A stretch of 64,000 nucleotides of DNA from an uncultured Bacteroidales bacterium (lineage in GTDB: Bacteria; Bacteroidota; Bacteroidia; Bacteroidales; UBA932), in the NCBI GenBank assembly GCA_944326305.1, contig CALVDL010000005.1, positions 1-64,000 of the forward strand. The letters are read 5' to 3'. Shown here in pieces: positions 17,034-27,132 of the stretch. Below the pieces are notes generated by a model. It saw only the letters and a program-made list of their open reading frames with translations. It did not search any database and had not been told where the DNA came from. A program made the position numbers and the translations under genes. Within the stretch, counting starts at the first letter, position 1; each line of letters starts with the position of its first letter.

Positions 17034-18392
17034 TCACTCTAGCAGTTCTTTCGGAATGACGGACTCAGGGCCGGATTTGCGGGACGAGATCCTGACCTTT
17101 CCTCTGGAGCGTCTCGGTGAAATGCCGAGAGATTCAAGTTTCGCTATCTTCCGGACCACAGACTGCTGCGAGCCGACCAGCTTCGACCGTGATTCGGCAT
17201 AAGACTTCACAGTCCTGTCGAGGTTCTCCCCTACAGCGACAAAGGCCGACATCCATCCCTGCAGCTGCCCCATCAGCTCGGAGGCCGTCTTGTAGACCTG
17301 TTCGATATTGGCTTCCTGCTGTGCCTGCTTCCAGCTCATCTGGATCATGTTCAGCACTATCACGAGGGTCATCTGGCTCACAATCAAGACATTGTTGTCC
17401 TTGGCGGCCTGCCAGAGCAGGGGTGACGTCTCAAGCATCAGACGGAAAGCCCCTTCGACAGGGATGAACATTATATTGTAGTCTACCTTGCGCTTGCCAT
17501 CCGGGATATATGACGCATAATCCTTGGCCTTCAGCTCGTCGACATGGCGCCTCACGCTCTCCACATGCTCCCTGGCGAACCTGTCCCTGTCCGCGGCGGA
17601 GCTGCTGGCCATATAGTTCTTGAATGCGGTGAGGCTCACCTTGGAATCCACTACCACGACAGTGTCGTCCGGATAGAATATCAGGGTGTCCGGAATCATA
17701 GCACCTCCGCTTTCGCTCCTGATCTCGTGCCCGAGAGAGTCCGTCATGACTTTCTGGCTCGCAAAATGCACCCCCTCCTGCAGCCCGGCATTCCGGAGTA
17801 TATCCTTCAGGAGCATCTCCCCGAAGTCCCCCTGCACTTTCGAACGGCCTGACAGGGCATCCGCAAGGTTCCTGGCCTCCTCACCCACATGGCGGGACTG
17901 CTCCATGACCAGACGTATGGATGCGGAAAGCTCAGAATTGTACCTTACAGAGGTCTCCTGCGACTCCTTCATTGTCCTGTCGAGCTGAGCAAAACGCTCC
18001 TTCACCGGGGCAAGCATCTCCGAAATCCGTGCTGCGCTCTGTTCCCGGAACTCCCTGCTGCTTGCAGAGGAAATCTCTGCTGCTAATGCCTTGAACTGCA
18101 CTTTCATGGCTTCAAGGTCCTCCCTGTGCTGAGCATTGGCCGCAGACAGGTACTGCTCGTTCATCCTCTGCATCTCCGAGACTGTCCTCCGGTGCACCTC
18201 CTCCGAAAGGGCAGCCTCCTTCTCGGAGGCCCTCAGGGAATTTTCCATCACGGCATTGTCCTTCTCCAGGGCGGAAACCCGCCTCCGGAGCACATCCCTT
18301 TCACGTGACACTTTCCACAAAAAGGAAGCGGCGGCGATAAAAACCGCCGCCACAATATAGAACACAATTTCCGGTACCATCATAATCCTCAT
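17034..18392 (-). CDS. rmuC: DNA recombination protein RmuC
   Basis: A 452-residue RmuC-family protein linked to limiting rearrangements at inverted repeats. An N-terminal membrane segment (about 5-25) is followed by a long coiled coil (about 30-165, rich in Glu, Arg and Ala). The nuclease-like domain comes next (about 180-400; KVQGDFGEMLLKDILRNAGL, DTVVVVDSKVSL, MFIPVEGAF). The final 11 residues (PESVIPKELLE) are encoded by a 31-bp sequence repeated at 5054-5084. It stands alone between two Sus loci on the - strand. An ATG four codons in is an equally good start. Confidence 0.92.
   Translation of the reverse strand: MRIMMVPEIVFYIVAAVFIAAASFLWKVSRERDVLRRRVSALEKDNAVMENSLRASEKEAALSEEVHRRTVSEMQRMNEQYLSAANAQHREDLEAMKVQFKALAAEISSASSREFREQSAARISEMLAPVKERFAQLDRTMKESQETSVRYNSELSASIRLVMEQSRHVGEEARNLADALSGRSKVQGDFGEMLLKDILRNAGLQEGVHFASQKVMTDSLGHEIRSESGGAMIPDTLIFYPDDTVVVVDSKVSLTAFKNYMASSSAADRDRFAREHVESVRRHVDELKAKDYASYIPDGKRKVDYNIMFIPVEGAFRLMLETSPLLWQAAKDNNVLIVSQMTLVIVLNMIQMSWKQAQQEANIEQVYKTASELMGQLQGWMSAFVAVGENLDRTVKSYAESRSKLVGSQQSVVRKIAKLESLGISPRRSRGKVRISSRKSGPESVIPKELLE
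17043..17073 (-). repeat. 31-bp repeat, copy 2 (inside rmuC 3' end)
   Basis: It matches 5054-5084 at 29 of 31 bases. Here it encodes the last residues of RmuC (GPESVIPKEL). See the note on copy 1. Confidence 0.7.
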
Positions 18393-18452
18393 GTTCCCCT
18401 TACCGGATATGTAAGCCGGTATAGGATACCTGGAGGCAAAGGTAAGAACTTT

Positions 18453-19283
18453 TTATTTCCATTCATAATACCTTACCCAGTCCACTTCCATTTCTACAGG
18501 CAGTGTGGCCGGATCGACATTGCCACCGGACCAGTCGCCTCCGAGTTGCATGTCAATGATAAGGAACATCGGCTTATAGAACGGATACTGGCCCTGCGAG
18601 GCGGCAGACGGGACCCTCGGATATGAGAATGTCAGTTTGCCGTTTACACGGAATGCAAGGCTGTCGGCTGTGATATCGACTCCGTAGACATTGAAGCCGT
18701 CATGGTCGAAATCCGCCTTGCCGGTATGTACGGGATCGGTCTTGTGCCCGAGGTTGTAGGTATAGTTGCTATGGGCGGTCTGGGAGACTTTCGGGTCGTA
18801 GCCGAACCTCTCCATTATATCTATCTCCCCTCCGTAAGGCCAATAATTGTCAGGCACGTCACGGAAATAAGGAAGCAGCCAGATGGCAGGCCACGCGCCC
18901 TGCGCAGCCTGCAGCCTTGCCCTCACCTCTATACGGCCCGGTCCGAAAGCCTTCTTGTCCTGGGACCATATACCTCCGGTAAGGTAAGGAGAAGGATCCT
19001 TTTCAAGGTCATCATTGACTATCCCCTTCAGCACCAGGCACCCTTCCCTCATTTCATAGCATCTGTCATCAGACGACTGGGTGTCCTGCCAGCTGGACGT
19101 GCCCCTGGGGATACGGCTCCATACCGCATCATCCACCGACGGGCCGTCGAACTCATCTTCCCACACGAGGGACCACTCCCCGGCAGTGCCGGTCCTGCCT
19201 TTGTCATCGTTCCCGGCCTCCGTCCTTGCACAGCAGGCAAGGAGAAGGAACGGGACTGCAAATATGCTTTTCTTTATTTCCAT
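18453..19283 (-). CDS. GH16 endo-beta-glucanase (laminarinase-type), lipoprotein
   Basis: A glycoside hydrolase family 16 enzyme. The retaining catalytic motif EIDIME is complete (nucleophile Glu153, Asp155, acid/base Glu158, counted from the start at 19283). The substrate-binding shell is present (GAWPAIWLLP, AHSNYTYNLG region, FLIIDMQLGGDW). The N-terminus carries a lipobox-like LLAC followed by a second Cys. The ExDxxE form with one spacing residue is typical of laminarinases and mixed-linkage glucanases. The enzyme is the last gene of the two-SusCD locus and the only hydrolase there, so the target is probably a beta-1,3 or mixed beta-glucan, with release of oligosaccharides at the cell surface. 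Confidence 0.88.
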   Translation of the reverse strand: MEIKKSIFAVPFLLLACCARTEAGNDDKGRTGTAGEWSLVWEDEFDGPSVDDAVWSRIPRGTSSWQDTQSSDDRCYEMREGCLVLKGIVNDDLEKDPSPYLTGGIWSQDKKAFGPGRIEVRARLQAAQGAWPAIWLLPYFRDVPDNYWPYGGEIDIMERFGYDPKVSQTAHSNYTYNLGHKTDPVHTGKADFDHDGFNVYGVDITADSLAFRVNGKLTFSYPRVPSAASQGQYPFYKPMFLIIDMQLGGDWSGGNVDPATLPVEMEVDWVRYYEWK

Positions 19284-19298
19284 ATCATTCAATCAATA

Positions 19299-20813
19299 TC
19301 AGTTCTGGTTCCAGTCTATAGGCGGAGCGGATTCATACCAATAGAATGTCGCGTCACCGTTGTCATGCCAGTCGGACCCTATCTGGATCTGTATATGGTC
19401 TGTCCCCTCCCATGTGGCGTTCTTCATGAAGTCAGGACCGGAAGATATCTCGGCAAACTTGGTGTCGTTGAGCCACCATTCGAAGTGGATGTATCCGTTA
19501 TCCTCGGACATCCTGACCATCAAGTCATTGGCTACAGAAGAGTCGAAAGGTATGTTGTAGGTCGCAATATCGGAATTCGGTGCCGTGCTTGCATCCGTCT
19601 TACCTGTAGAGGCATTCAGGTGCCACCGTATCTCGTTAGGTGCGGTGTCGGTGCCGTAGAACTGGAAATAAATGTTCGTTACAGCTATCGGACTGTCCGT
19701 CTTCACCCTGAACCGGTAGTCCCCTGGAGATATATGGTTGTTCCTGTACAGGATAATCCTGGCTCCGCTCTTGGTGAAATGCAGGCTGCCGTCATCGCCT
19801 ACCGTTATAGGATATGTCGCTATCGGCCAGGAATCATGCACCCTCCACGGAAGAAGGTCCTTGCTCCATGTGTGCCTTGTAAAGACCTGTTCCGGAGCCT
19901 GTTTCAATGTCACCTGTTTCTCGACAGGCACTGTACCGGCTTCCGTAGACACTGACCTGATGGTAAATGTGGACTTCCTCAAACCTCCGGATGTGTTGGC
20001 AGAAACATCTATATTCAGTGTTCCGTTTCCGTCGAACTCTATATTTTCAAAACTGTACCAGTCAGAACCGGAATCCTTGGAAACAGTCCATTTGCCGTCA
20101 GAGGCGACATGCAAGGACACCCTTCCGGCATTATGGTAAGTCCTTATTTCAAATTTTTCCGGATCAAGACGTATTCCATCTTCGGATATTACAAGAGTGA
20201 TACTCTCATTTCCTTTCCTGTCCCGGACAGCGACTCTGCCTTCCCTGATTTCTCCGGAATTCGGTTCTATATCAAGAGTAATGACGCCGTCATTCTCGCC
20301 TTCCGAGCCTTCTGTTATTTCAATCCACTCCTTTCCTTCCGTAACATCGGCAGACCATTTCTGGTTAGACGACACGGCAACTGAAACCGTCTCTCCAGTA
20401 CGCGCAATATCGAAGTCTGTCCTGTCAACATCCAGATATGCAGTACCCGCCTGGGCAACTCTGACCCATTTGCCTATCCAATAGTCGCTTTTGATGACCA
20501 GGGTGTCGATTCTTTCGTCGAGGGAATCTGAATCCAGGTATTTGACAGTTACAGTACATTTCTCTCCGGGAGCGCCCGATGAAGGCGTGATTTCACACCA
20601 GTCGGGATGGTAGCTGTACACCTCCCACGGATCCGACGACTTGACCACGAAAGAAATCGGTTCAGCGGAAAGGGCTGACACACTGTAGCTGTCCCTCGCA
20701 TCGAATCTGAGGTCCACGGGATCTATCCTTTCTTCCTTCTCCGTACATGAGACGGCCGCTATGCATAGCAAGGCAGGAAGCACAAGCCTCGCGGTATTTC
20801 TGAAAATTTCCAT
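19299..20813 (-). CDS. BACON-domain surface glycan-binding lipoprotein
   Basis: A 504-residue lipoprotein (lipobox VSC near residue 23). Three successive BACON-type beta-sandwich repeats are visible at about 30-125, 126-210 and 215-310 (WEVYSYHPDWCEITP, WSADVTEGKEWIEI, WTVSKDSGSDWYSF). A C-terminal beta-rich domain of about 190 residues is rich in Trp and Tyr (FEWWLNDTKF, ATFYWYES). The gene is 7 bases upstream of the GH16 gene. BACON repeats act as spacers and the C-terminal domain probably binds the glycan. No catalytic motif is visible. Confidence 0.8.
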   Translation of the reverse strand: MEIFRNTARLVLPALLCIAAVSCTEKEERIDPVDLRFDARDSYSVSALSAEPISFVVKSSDPWEVYSYHPDWCEITPSSGAPGEKCTVTVKYLDSDSLDERIDTLVIKSDYWIGKWVRVAQAGTAYLDVDRTDFDIARTGETVSVAVSSNQKWSADVTEGKEWIEITEGSEGENDGVITLDIEPNSGEIREGRVAVRDRKGNESITLVISEDGIRLDPEKFEIRTYHNAGRVSLHVASDGKWTVSKDSGSDWYSFENIEFDGNGTLNIDVSANTSGGLRKSTFTIRSVSTEAGTVPVEKQVTLKQAPEQVFTRHTWSKDLLPWRVHDSWPIATYPITVGDDGSLHFTKSGARIILYRNNHISPGDYRFRVKTDSPIAVTNIYFQFYGTDTAPNEIRWHLNASTGKTDASTAPNSDIATYNIPFDSSVANDLMVRMSEDNGYIHFEWWLNDTKFAEISSGPDFMKNATWEGTDHIQIQIGSDWHDNGDATFYWYESAPPIDWNQN

Positions 20814-20849
20814 ATATCAAGATAACGTTAGATGATATTCGACAAAACA

Positions 20850-22520
20850 TTACCAGCCAGGATTCTGGGGATTCAGGTGAGGGTTGTTGAACAGTTCGCT
20901 CTGAGGGATAGGATACAGGTTCATCCTGTCGTTCCACACACGTGTCTCACACTTTACCCTTGAGTACTGCAGCCCGTCCCCGGTCTTTTTGATTGACACC
21001 CCCGAGATTCCGGTCTGAGTATCTTCTCCGATGCACCATCTGCGTACATCCCAGAAGCGGTGGTCCTCAAAGGCGAATTCCACACGCCATTCCCGTCTGA
21101 TAGCCTCCAGGAACTCTTCCCTACCGGTAGCATTGACATCGGGCATGCCGGCATTGCGTCTTACCTGGTTGAGTGCGTCCAGGGCGGAAAGGGTATACTC
21201 CCCTTTGTCCGCAGGGTCATGCCCGGCCTCTACCATGGATTCGGCAAAAGTCAGCAGGGTCTCCGCATAACGGTAGACTATCCAGTGGTGCTTGTTGGAA
21301 ACGAGGGCCTCGGGAGTGAAACTCGTGGTCTCCTCTATGTATTTGCGCAGGAAATATCCTGTCGGGGTATTCCTGTCCCTGGTGGTGAAATAGTCCTTCC
21401 CGCCTTCGAATGTCTCAATGACATCACCCTTGAAAGCCATCCCGTCAGCCAGTACAGTGCGGGCGAAGCGGGGATCCCGCCCTTCATACGGACGGCTGAT
21501 ATCAAAATCCGGGTCATCAGTCTCCCAGCCGTTTTCGCCGAGGATGATATCATATCCGTTCTTGGTCTGGAAAGCGTCTACGAGCTCCTGTGTAGGATAG
21601 GTGCCGCACGAATATGTGCGTTTGCCTTCGGTAAAGCGTATAGGGAAGTTGTCAAGTTCGAAGGTCGAACTGTTGTTGTTCATCCTGAAAAGGACCACTT
21701 CAGGGGAATCCACGTCATTCACCTTGGCACCAGGGTCCAGGCTGTACAGATTAAGGGCTATAATATCATGGGCGGCCTCAGCGGACATCTCCCATTTTGC
21801 CTTGTCCATAGAAGGATTGTGGAGGCGGCTTGCCGCATAAAGAAGAGCTTTAGACCTGACAGCCAGGGCGAAGCCCTTTGTCACACGGCCGAACTCATGG
21901 TCCGGCTGGTCAAGGTAGTCATCAGGAAGCACCTTGCTGCATTCATAGCATTCATCGGCAATGAACTTTATGACATCGGCAAACGGAGTCTTGCCTATGG
22001 TGTTGGCTTCATCCGGTGTCAGCATTTTCATCGGCATGGCGATATCGCCGTAGCGGCGGGCCAGCTCGAAGAAATAGAAGGCCCTGAGGACCCTCGCCTC
22101 GTAAGGGAAGAATTCGAGCTGTTTTTTCCAATTCTCGTACTGCGGCTCATTCTCGAAACGTGAGAAGTCCGCTTGCCCGATCGATTCTATGAACTCGTTG
22201 GCCGCCCTCACTCCGTTGTACATGCCCCACTGGGTGTCCATTACCGAGGAAGGGGTCCAGCTGCCGTTGTTGAAGTTCTGCACTATATTATTCGGATCCC
22301 CGAACTCGGCGTCGTCACAGCCGCAGTCGCGCATTGCCTTGCTCACTACCCCGAAATCCTGCGGCATGTAGCCGTAGACATTGGTCAGCATTTCCTTGGC
22401 CTTGCCGAAATATGCATACATGTCTTCTCTGGTATAGAGGCTGCTGGTCTCGTCAAAATCAAGGAAATTGCACCCCTGCACCATGGCGGCCGCCGCAAGT
22501 ATGTATATTATCTTTTTCAT
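20850..22520 (-). CDS. SusD/RagB family outer-membrane lipoprotein (pair 1)
   Basis: A SusD-type glycan-binding lipoprotein of about 556 residues with lipobox QGC. It has the usual helical scaffold (FEARVLRAFYFFELARRYGD-like segment) and the C-terminal signature (WRVEFAFEDHRFWDVRRW, YPIPQSE, NPQNPGW). The start is placed at ATG 22520, because the six residues before it lack signal character. It follows its SusC partner by 32 bases and precedes the BACON protein. Confidence 0.92.
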   Translation of the reverse strand: MKKIIYILAAAAMVQGCNFLDFDETSSLYTREDMYAYFGKAKEMLTNVYGYMPQDFGVVSKAMRDCGCDDAEFGDPNNIVQNFNNGSWTPSSVMDTQWGMYNGVRAANEFIESIGQADFSRFENEPQYENWKKQLEFFPYEARVLRAFYFFELARRYGDIAMPMKMLTPDEANTIGKTPFADVIKFIADECYECSKVLPDDYLDQPDHEFGRVTKGFALAVRSKALLYAASRLHNPSMDKAKWEMSAEAAHDIIALNLYSLDPGAKVNDVDSPEVVLFRMNNNSSTFELDNFPIRFTEGKRTYSCGTYPTQELVDAFQTKNGYDIILGENGWETDDPDFDISRPYEGRDPRFARTVLADGMAFKGDVIETFEGGKDYFTTRDRNTPTGYFLRKYIEETTSFTPEALVSNKHHWIVYRYAETLLTFAESMVEAGHDPADKGEYTLSALDALNQVRRNAGMPDVNATGREEFLEAIRREWRVEFAFEDHRFWDVRRWCIGEDTQTGISGVSIKKTGDGLQYSRVKCETRVWNDRMNLYPIPQSELFNNPHLNPQNPGW

Positions 22521-22552
22521 CTCAATATGCTTTATCATGATTTATTTCCTAA

Positions 22553-25306
22553 TCAGAAACTGAATTTTACTCCCGCCCAGAACGCCCTCGTGGCCGGATA
22601 AGCCACATTCAGCTGCTCGGGGTCGGCAAACCCGATCTTGTCGATGGAGAAAAGGTTGGTCCCCTGGACATAGACCTTCATGTCGGAGAATCTGATCATC
22701 TTGCGCGTGAAGGTATAGGAGATCATGAGGCTGCGGAGCTTCAGGAAAGAGCCGTCACGGAACCACCATGAACTGTTCCTCGTATTGTTCGTGTTGTCCA
22801 TAGGGGAAAGCCTCGGCATGGTGGCCTGGGATGCCCTTTCCGGAGACCACGGTATCTCCCGGTCGAGATAAGTGTCCGAGATTGTGGAGCTGTTGGATAT
22901 CGGCTTGTAGAGAGGTGAAGACAGGAGGTTCACTGTCACTCCCGTACGTCCCTGGAATTCAGCTGAGAGCTCCCAGTTCCCGTATCCGAGCTCGAAACCG
23001 AACCCATAATGGAATTCCGGTATTGTGGAATCGGACATCCTGACATAGTCCTCATAGTCGATGCGGCCATCCCTGTTCTGGTCTTTGTATTTGAGGTCGC
23101 CCGGCTTAACATCACTGAAAGACTGCGGTATGCTGTTCCTTATCTCGTCCTCGTTCTGGAAGATGCCTATTGCCTCCAGCCCGTATACCTGCCCGACCTT
23201 GTTCCCTCTGGTATAGAGGTAGTCGTATTTCTGGAAACCCTGTCCGTCCTCTATGATTTTGCTTGTCATCCACGCGCCGTTCGCGTGTATGTCGTAACGG
23301 AATTTTCCGCAGACATCTCCCCAGGAAACAGCAAAATCAGTCCCGGTGTAGTGATATTCCCCTATATCCTGCCTTTCGAGTCCGATCCCGATCACTCCGG
23401 AGACTTTGTTGTTGTCCACAAGTATCCTGCTTCTCCTGTCATGGAAGAATTCCCCGTAAAGGGAAAGCCTGCTGTCGAAGAGCCTGAGGTCGATCCCGGC
23501 GGTATATTTCATGGTCTGCTCGGGGACAAGGTCAAGGATAGGGAGATTGCCCTCGGCGCGGCCCCCGTATGAAACCACGTTCTTCCCGAAATAATATGAC
23601 CTGGCGTTTTCCGAACCGTAAGGCTGAAGATACATCTCATGGGACAGGCCCTTGTCGTTCCCGGAAAGGCCGGCCGAGGCGAATACCCTGAAATAGGATA
23701 CCGCCGGAGCCTGTTTCATGAATTCCTCCTCAGACATTACCCATCCGATGCTTACGGCCGGATAGAAGTTGAAGCGGTCCCCTTCCGGAAGGTATGACGT
23801 ACCGGACCAGTTGGCCACGGCATCGATGAAATATCTTCCTGCGTAGGAATACGATGCCGTCAGGAGCATTTCCTGGTTTTTCCATGAACGGTTCCTGCCG
23901 CTTGCAGTATAGGCACGCTGACGGTATACGGCATGGGCATCGAGGTGATGCCTGTTCCTGGCCAAAGTGTAATTAATACGGCCCTGAAGCTCCGTTCTCA
24001 TGACAAGTGTAGAAAACCATGAAGAATGACTCAGCGTAGGGGAATCCTTGCCGTACCACAGCTGCTCCTTCACCAAAGAACCGTCTTCCATAATGTCGGA
24101 TTTCAGTTCCGAGTACCTGTACTCTTTAGATGAGGCATCAGCCATTGCCCCTATATAATCAAATGTGACCATGGCATCCACATCCAGGCCTTTCACCCAC
24201 GGACTGAAGTCCTGCCTCAGGTAAAGATTACCCAGAAGAGTAGTCCTGGAGTTCTTGTAGGCTCCGCTGTCATTAAGCATCGCTACGGGGTTCTTGTTCC
24301 CGTAGATGGCGGATCCGCCATACGTACCGTCTTCCTGTCGGACAGGGAATGCGGCAGCCGGGGTACGGTAGACGGCCGCATCGAGGCCTGAAGTGTTGTA
24401 CATGTTGTACTGGGACAGACGAGCCATCACTCCGAGCCTCATCAGTGTGGTCCTGGTAATGTCCACATCGATATTGGCCCTGATACCGAGCCTGGTATCA
24501 TACTGCCTGGAGTCATACCGGTCATCAGTATTCTGCATCCTGTAAAGGGCCTCGTCATACATGTAGTCGGCTGCGGCGAAATACCTGAACCGCTTAGACC
24601 CTCCCCGGAAAGTGAGTTCAGCCCTGTGGTTTGAAGCAGCCTTGCGGTAGATCTCGCCCATCCAGTCCACATCCGGGTAAGAATATGGATATATCCCTGT
24701 CCGGAAAGCATCCAGCTCCCGGCTGCTGTACTCCTCTGGAAGGCCGTCGAGCCTGAGGGCCTCGTTGTAATATCCGGCGTATGTATAGGCGTCAGCGAAA
24801 TCCGGTGCACGGAACATGGTATGCACGCCGTACTGGTATTTTGCGGTGACTTTCAGCGGGGATACCTTGCCGCGCTTTGTAGTGACGAGGATCACCCCGT
24901 TCGAGCCCTTGACACCGTAAAGGGCGGAGGAGACCGCATCTTTCAACACCGACACCGACTCTATTTCGGATGCCGTGATTTCATCAAGGGACCGCACGGC
25001 TCCGTCTATCAGTACCACAGGACTGCGTCCGTGGAGACTCAACGAAGAAAGGTTCGCTGTAGGATTGTCTACGCTGTACCCCTGATTCACCAGCAGTCCC
25101 GGAATGCGTCCGTACAATGCCTTGGCCACATCGTACTCAGGGGATTTTTCAAACACGTCGGATACCGCCGTTACATGACTGGATGCATACTCTCCGCCAT
25201 GGGGCATATACAATGAGTCGCTCAAGAATGCCTCGGCCGGCTCATGGGCCATGGCCCACACAGGGATCATCCCCGACAAGAACAGATATGTGATTTTCCT
25301 TTTCAT
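22553..25306 (-). CDS. SusC-like TonB-dependent transporter lacking the N-terminal extension domain (pair 1)
   Basis: About 917 residues from the ATG at 25306. The signal peptide (MKRKITYLFLSGMIPVWAMA) is followed after only ~40 residues by the plug (VAKALYGRIPGLLVNQGY, PVVLIDGAVRSLDE, ALYGVKGSNGVILVTTKRG) and then the barrel ending in VKFSF. The carboxypeptidase-like regulatory domain present in the other three SusCs here is absent, and no clear TonB box is seen. A C-terminal barrel signature is intact. It may need another partner for energising, or may be a specialised form. It is encoded between two SusD genes and overlaps the longest frame of neither once starts are trimmed. Confidence 0.88.
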   Translation of the reverse strand: MKRKITYLFLSGMIPVWAMAHEPAEAFLSDSLYMPHGGEYASSHVTAVSDVFEKSPEYDVAKALYGRIPGLLVNQGYSVDNPTANLSSLSLHGRSPVVLIDGAVRSLDEITASEIESVSVLKDAVSSALYGVKGSNGVILVTTKRGKVSPLKVTAKYQYGVHTMFRAPDFADAYTYAGYYNEALRLDGLPEEYSSRELDAFRTGIYPYSYPDVDWMGEIYRKAASNHRAELTFRGGSKRFRYFAAADYMYDEALYRMQNTDDRYDSRQYDTRLGIRANIDVDITRTTLMRLGVMARLSQYNMYNTSGLDAAVYRTPAAAFPVRQEDGTYGGSAIYGNKNPVAMLNDSGAYKNSRTTLLGNLYLRQDFSPWVKGLDVDAMVTFDYIGAMADASSKEYRYSELKSDIMEDGSLVKEQLWYGKDSPTLSHSSWFSTLVMRTELQGRINYTLARNRHHLDAHAVYRQRAYTASGRNRSWKNQEMLLTASYSYAGRYFIDAVANWSGTSYLPEGDRFNFYPAVSIGWVMSEEEFMKQAPAVSYFRVFASAGLSGNDKGLSHEMYLQPYGSENARSYYFGKNVVSYGGRAEGNLPILDLVPEQTMKYTAGIDLRLFDSRLSLYGEFFHDRRSRILVDNNKVSGVIGIGLERQDIGEYHYTGTDFAVSWGDVCGKFRYDIHANGAWMTSKIIEDGQGFQKYDYLYTRGNKVGQVYGLEAIGIFQNEDEIRNSIPQSFSDVKPGDLKYKDQNRDGRIDYEDYVRMSDSTIPEFHYGFGFELGYGNWELSAEFQGRTGVTVNLLSSPLYKPISNSSTISDTYLDREIPWSPERASQATMPRLSPMDNTNNTRNSSWWFRDGSFLKLRSLMISYTFTRKMIRFSDMKVYVQGTNLFSIDKIGFADPEQLNVAYPATRAFWAGVKFSF

Positions 25307-25335
25307 ATTTCTGGTTTTAAGCTGGATAAACTGCA

Positions 25336-27120
25336 TTACCATCCCGGATTCTGGGTCATGCCGTAGTTTTTATCGATCTCCACCTTCGGGATTGGGGCCA
25401 GATACCATTTGCTGTCCCATATTATCGCCCAGTGCCTTTTCGGAAGCTCGAAAGGCTCGAACGTGAACTCGGTAGGGTTGTTCTGCTCATTTCCCGTAGA
25501 ATACAGGCCGTACAGGGTTTTCGTGAAATCGTCTTTCATCCCCCATCTGACAAGGTCGAACCATCTCACCTCCTCGTATCCGAACTCAAGGGCCCTTTCT
25601 TTCAGGACAGCTTTCCGGAATGCCATCTTGTCCATACCTTCAGGAAGAGGGGACAGGCCTACCCTCGCCCTCACCCTGTTCACAAAACCGTATGCCTCCG
25701 CTGACGGGGCACCGTCCGCTTCATTATATGCCTCGGCTGCACTGAGGAGCACTTCCGGCAGCCGGAGGTAAGCCCAATGTACAGGTCTGTTGCTTCTTTC
25801 ATCCTCATCCTGGAGAACATATTTCATTGCCCTGAACCCGGTCCCTTCCGGCTTGTAGTTCGGATGGTTCTTATGTACCGGTGCGACAGTCCCGTCTGCA
25901 TATATATCCCCTGGCACAGCTATGTTCTCGTAAAGTCTCGGGTCCCTGGTAGGTATGCCAGGAGGATTCCCGGAGCCGTCCGGAGTGAAGAACGGCTGCT
26001 TAGGAGGGTTCTTCCAGTCGAAGTCCTCAGGGAAATCGGTGCCGTCTTCCCACGGATACATATTCGCCCAGTTCAAAGTCGGGCAGGCATAGAGCCTGGC
26101 ATTATAGTCGACAAAACGGTAATGGGTACCGACATCATAGCCTTTCCTTATGGATATCAGGGTCTCGCACATACCCCTGTCATAGTACCCCTTGCGGTAT
26201 GCCAGCCTCCTTGCCATGTGGGTAGGCTCCTCAGGCTGCACCAGGTCATAGTACCCGTTCTCCTGCCATTCCTTCATGAACTCATCGGCGGCATCCTTCG
26301 CCCTCTCCCAGCGTCCGTGGTCATAGTTCATATAGCACTGGTACTCCGTTGCCTGCGGATGGTATGGGGTGTCCGAGTTGAACGTGTCGCTCGCGGCAAA
26401 GCAAAGTACCCTGAGTTTCAGGCCCAAAGCACCGGCCCTGGTCATCCTGCCGTCCTCCAGGGCATCCACCTTCCACGGAAGGTAAGGTACAGCGGAGTCT
26501 ATCAGGTCCACAATCCAGTCCACCGTATCCGAAAAAGTCCAGCGCGGGAATTTCATTTCCTCGTTTACCTGAATCGAATGGTCCAGGACAGGGATGCCCC
26601 CGACATAGCGCATCATGTTGGAATAGGCTATAGCTATGCACATCTTGGCCTCTGCTATCTTCCTGTTCCTTACCTCATCCGTGATATCTGGAATCCGGTG
26701 GGCGTTCTCGATGAATATCCATCCGTAGCGTATGGCCCTGTAGTCGTTCTCGGAACCGAAACGGTAGGCCTCGTTACCGGCATCCTGGGACGAGAGGGTG
26801 GAGTTCAGGGCTCCGTTGTAGTAAAGGTTCCTCGGCCCGTCGGAAACATGGTTCCTGACACTTTGCTGTAAATCTGTCAAAGACTCCAATGTATTGTCTC
26901 CCAATTTTGTATCACTGTCTACAGGAAGGCAGTACGGAAGATATGAATACGCCGCCACAAGCACCTTGTCTGCATCCTGTATAGACGAGAACAGGGAATC
27001 GATGGTAGCCCCGGACGATTCAGGCGCCTTGCTCAGGCCGGCATCGCCGAACCTTATGTCGGCACAGGATGAGATCAGCATCAGTATACTTGCCAGTATC
27101 AGTAGTTCAAAAACTTTCAT
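25336..27120 (-). CDS. SusD/RagB family outer-membrane lipoprotein (pair 2)
   Basis: A 594-residue SusD-type lipoprotein (lipobox SSC near residue 19). The family C-terminus is clear (LEFGYEEVRWFDLVRWG, YLAPIPKVEID, TQNPGW). It shares only family-level features with the SusD at 20850-22520, which suggests a different or larger ligand. Its start (27120) is 12 bases from the stop of the upstream SusC, and the second SusC gene follows it, so the operon order is SusC-SusD-SusC-SusD-SGBP-GH16. Confidence 0.92.
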   Translation of the reverse strand: MKVFELLILASILMLISSCADIRFGDAGLSKAPESSGATIDSLFSSIQDADKVLVAAYSYLPYCLPVDSDTKLGDNTLESLTDLQQSVRNHVSDGPRNLYYNGALNSTLSSQDAGNEAYRFGSENDYRAIRYGWIFIENAHRIPDITDEVRNRKIAEAKMCIAIAYSNMMRYVGGIPVLDHSIQVNEEMKFPRWTFSDTVDWIVDLIDSAVPYLPWKVDALEDGRMTRAGALGLKLRVLCFAASDTFNSDTPYHPQATEYQCYMNYDHGRWERAKDAADEFMKEWQENGYYDLVQPEEPTHMARRLAYRKGYYDRGMCETLISIRKGYDVGTHYRFVDYNARLYACPTLNWANMYPWEDGTDFPEDFDWKNPPKQPFFTPDGSGNPPGIPTRDPRLYENIAVPGDIYADGTVAPVHKNHPNYKPEGTGFRAMKYVLQDEDERSNRPVHWAYLRLPEVLLSAAEAYNEADGAPSAEAYGFVNRVRARVGLSPLPEGMDKMAFRKAVLKERALEFGYEEVRWFDLVRWGMKDDFTKTLYGLYSTGNEQNNPTEFTFEPFELPKRHWAIIWDSKWYLAPIPKVEIDKNYGMTQNPGW

Positions 27121-27132
27121 CTCAATCATCCT

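Noticed and set aside
18702..19955. 417-codon + strand ORF across the GH16 and BACON genes
   Set aside because: It spans two real genes on the opposite strand and shows no recognisable protein features.
21060..22163. 367-codon + strand ORF opposite a susD
   Set aside because: Shadow frame of a SusD gene; composition is not protein-like for this genome.
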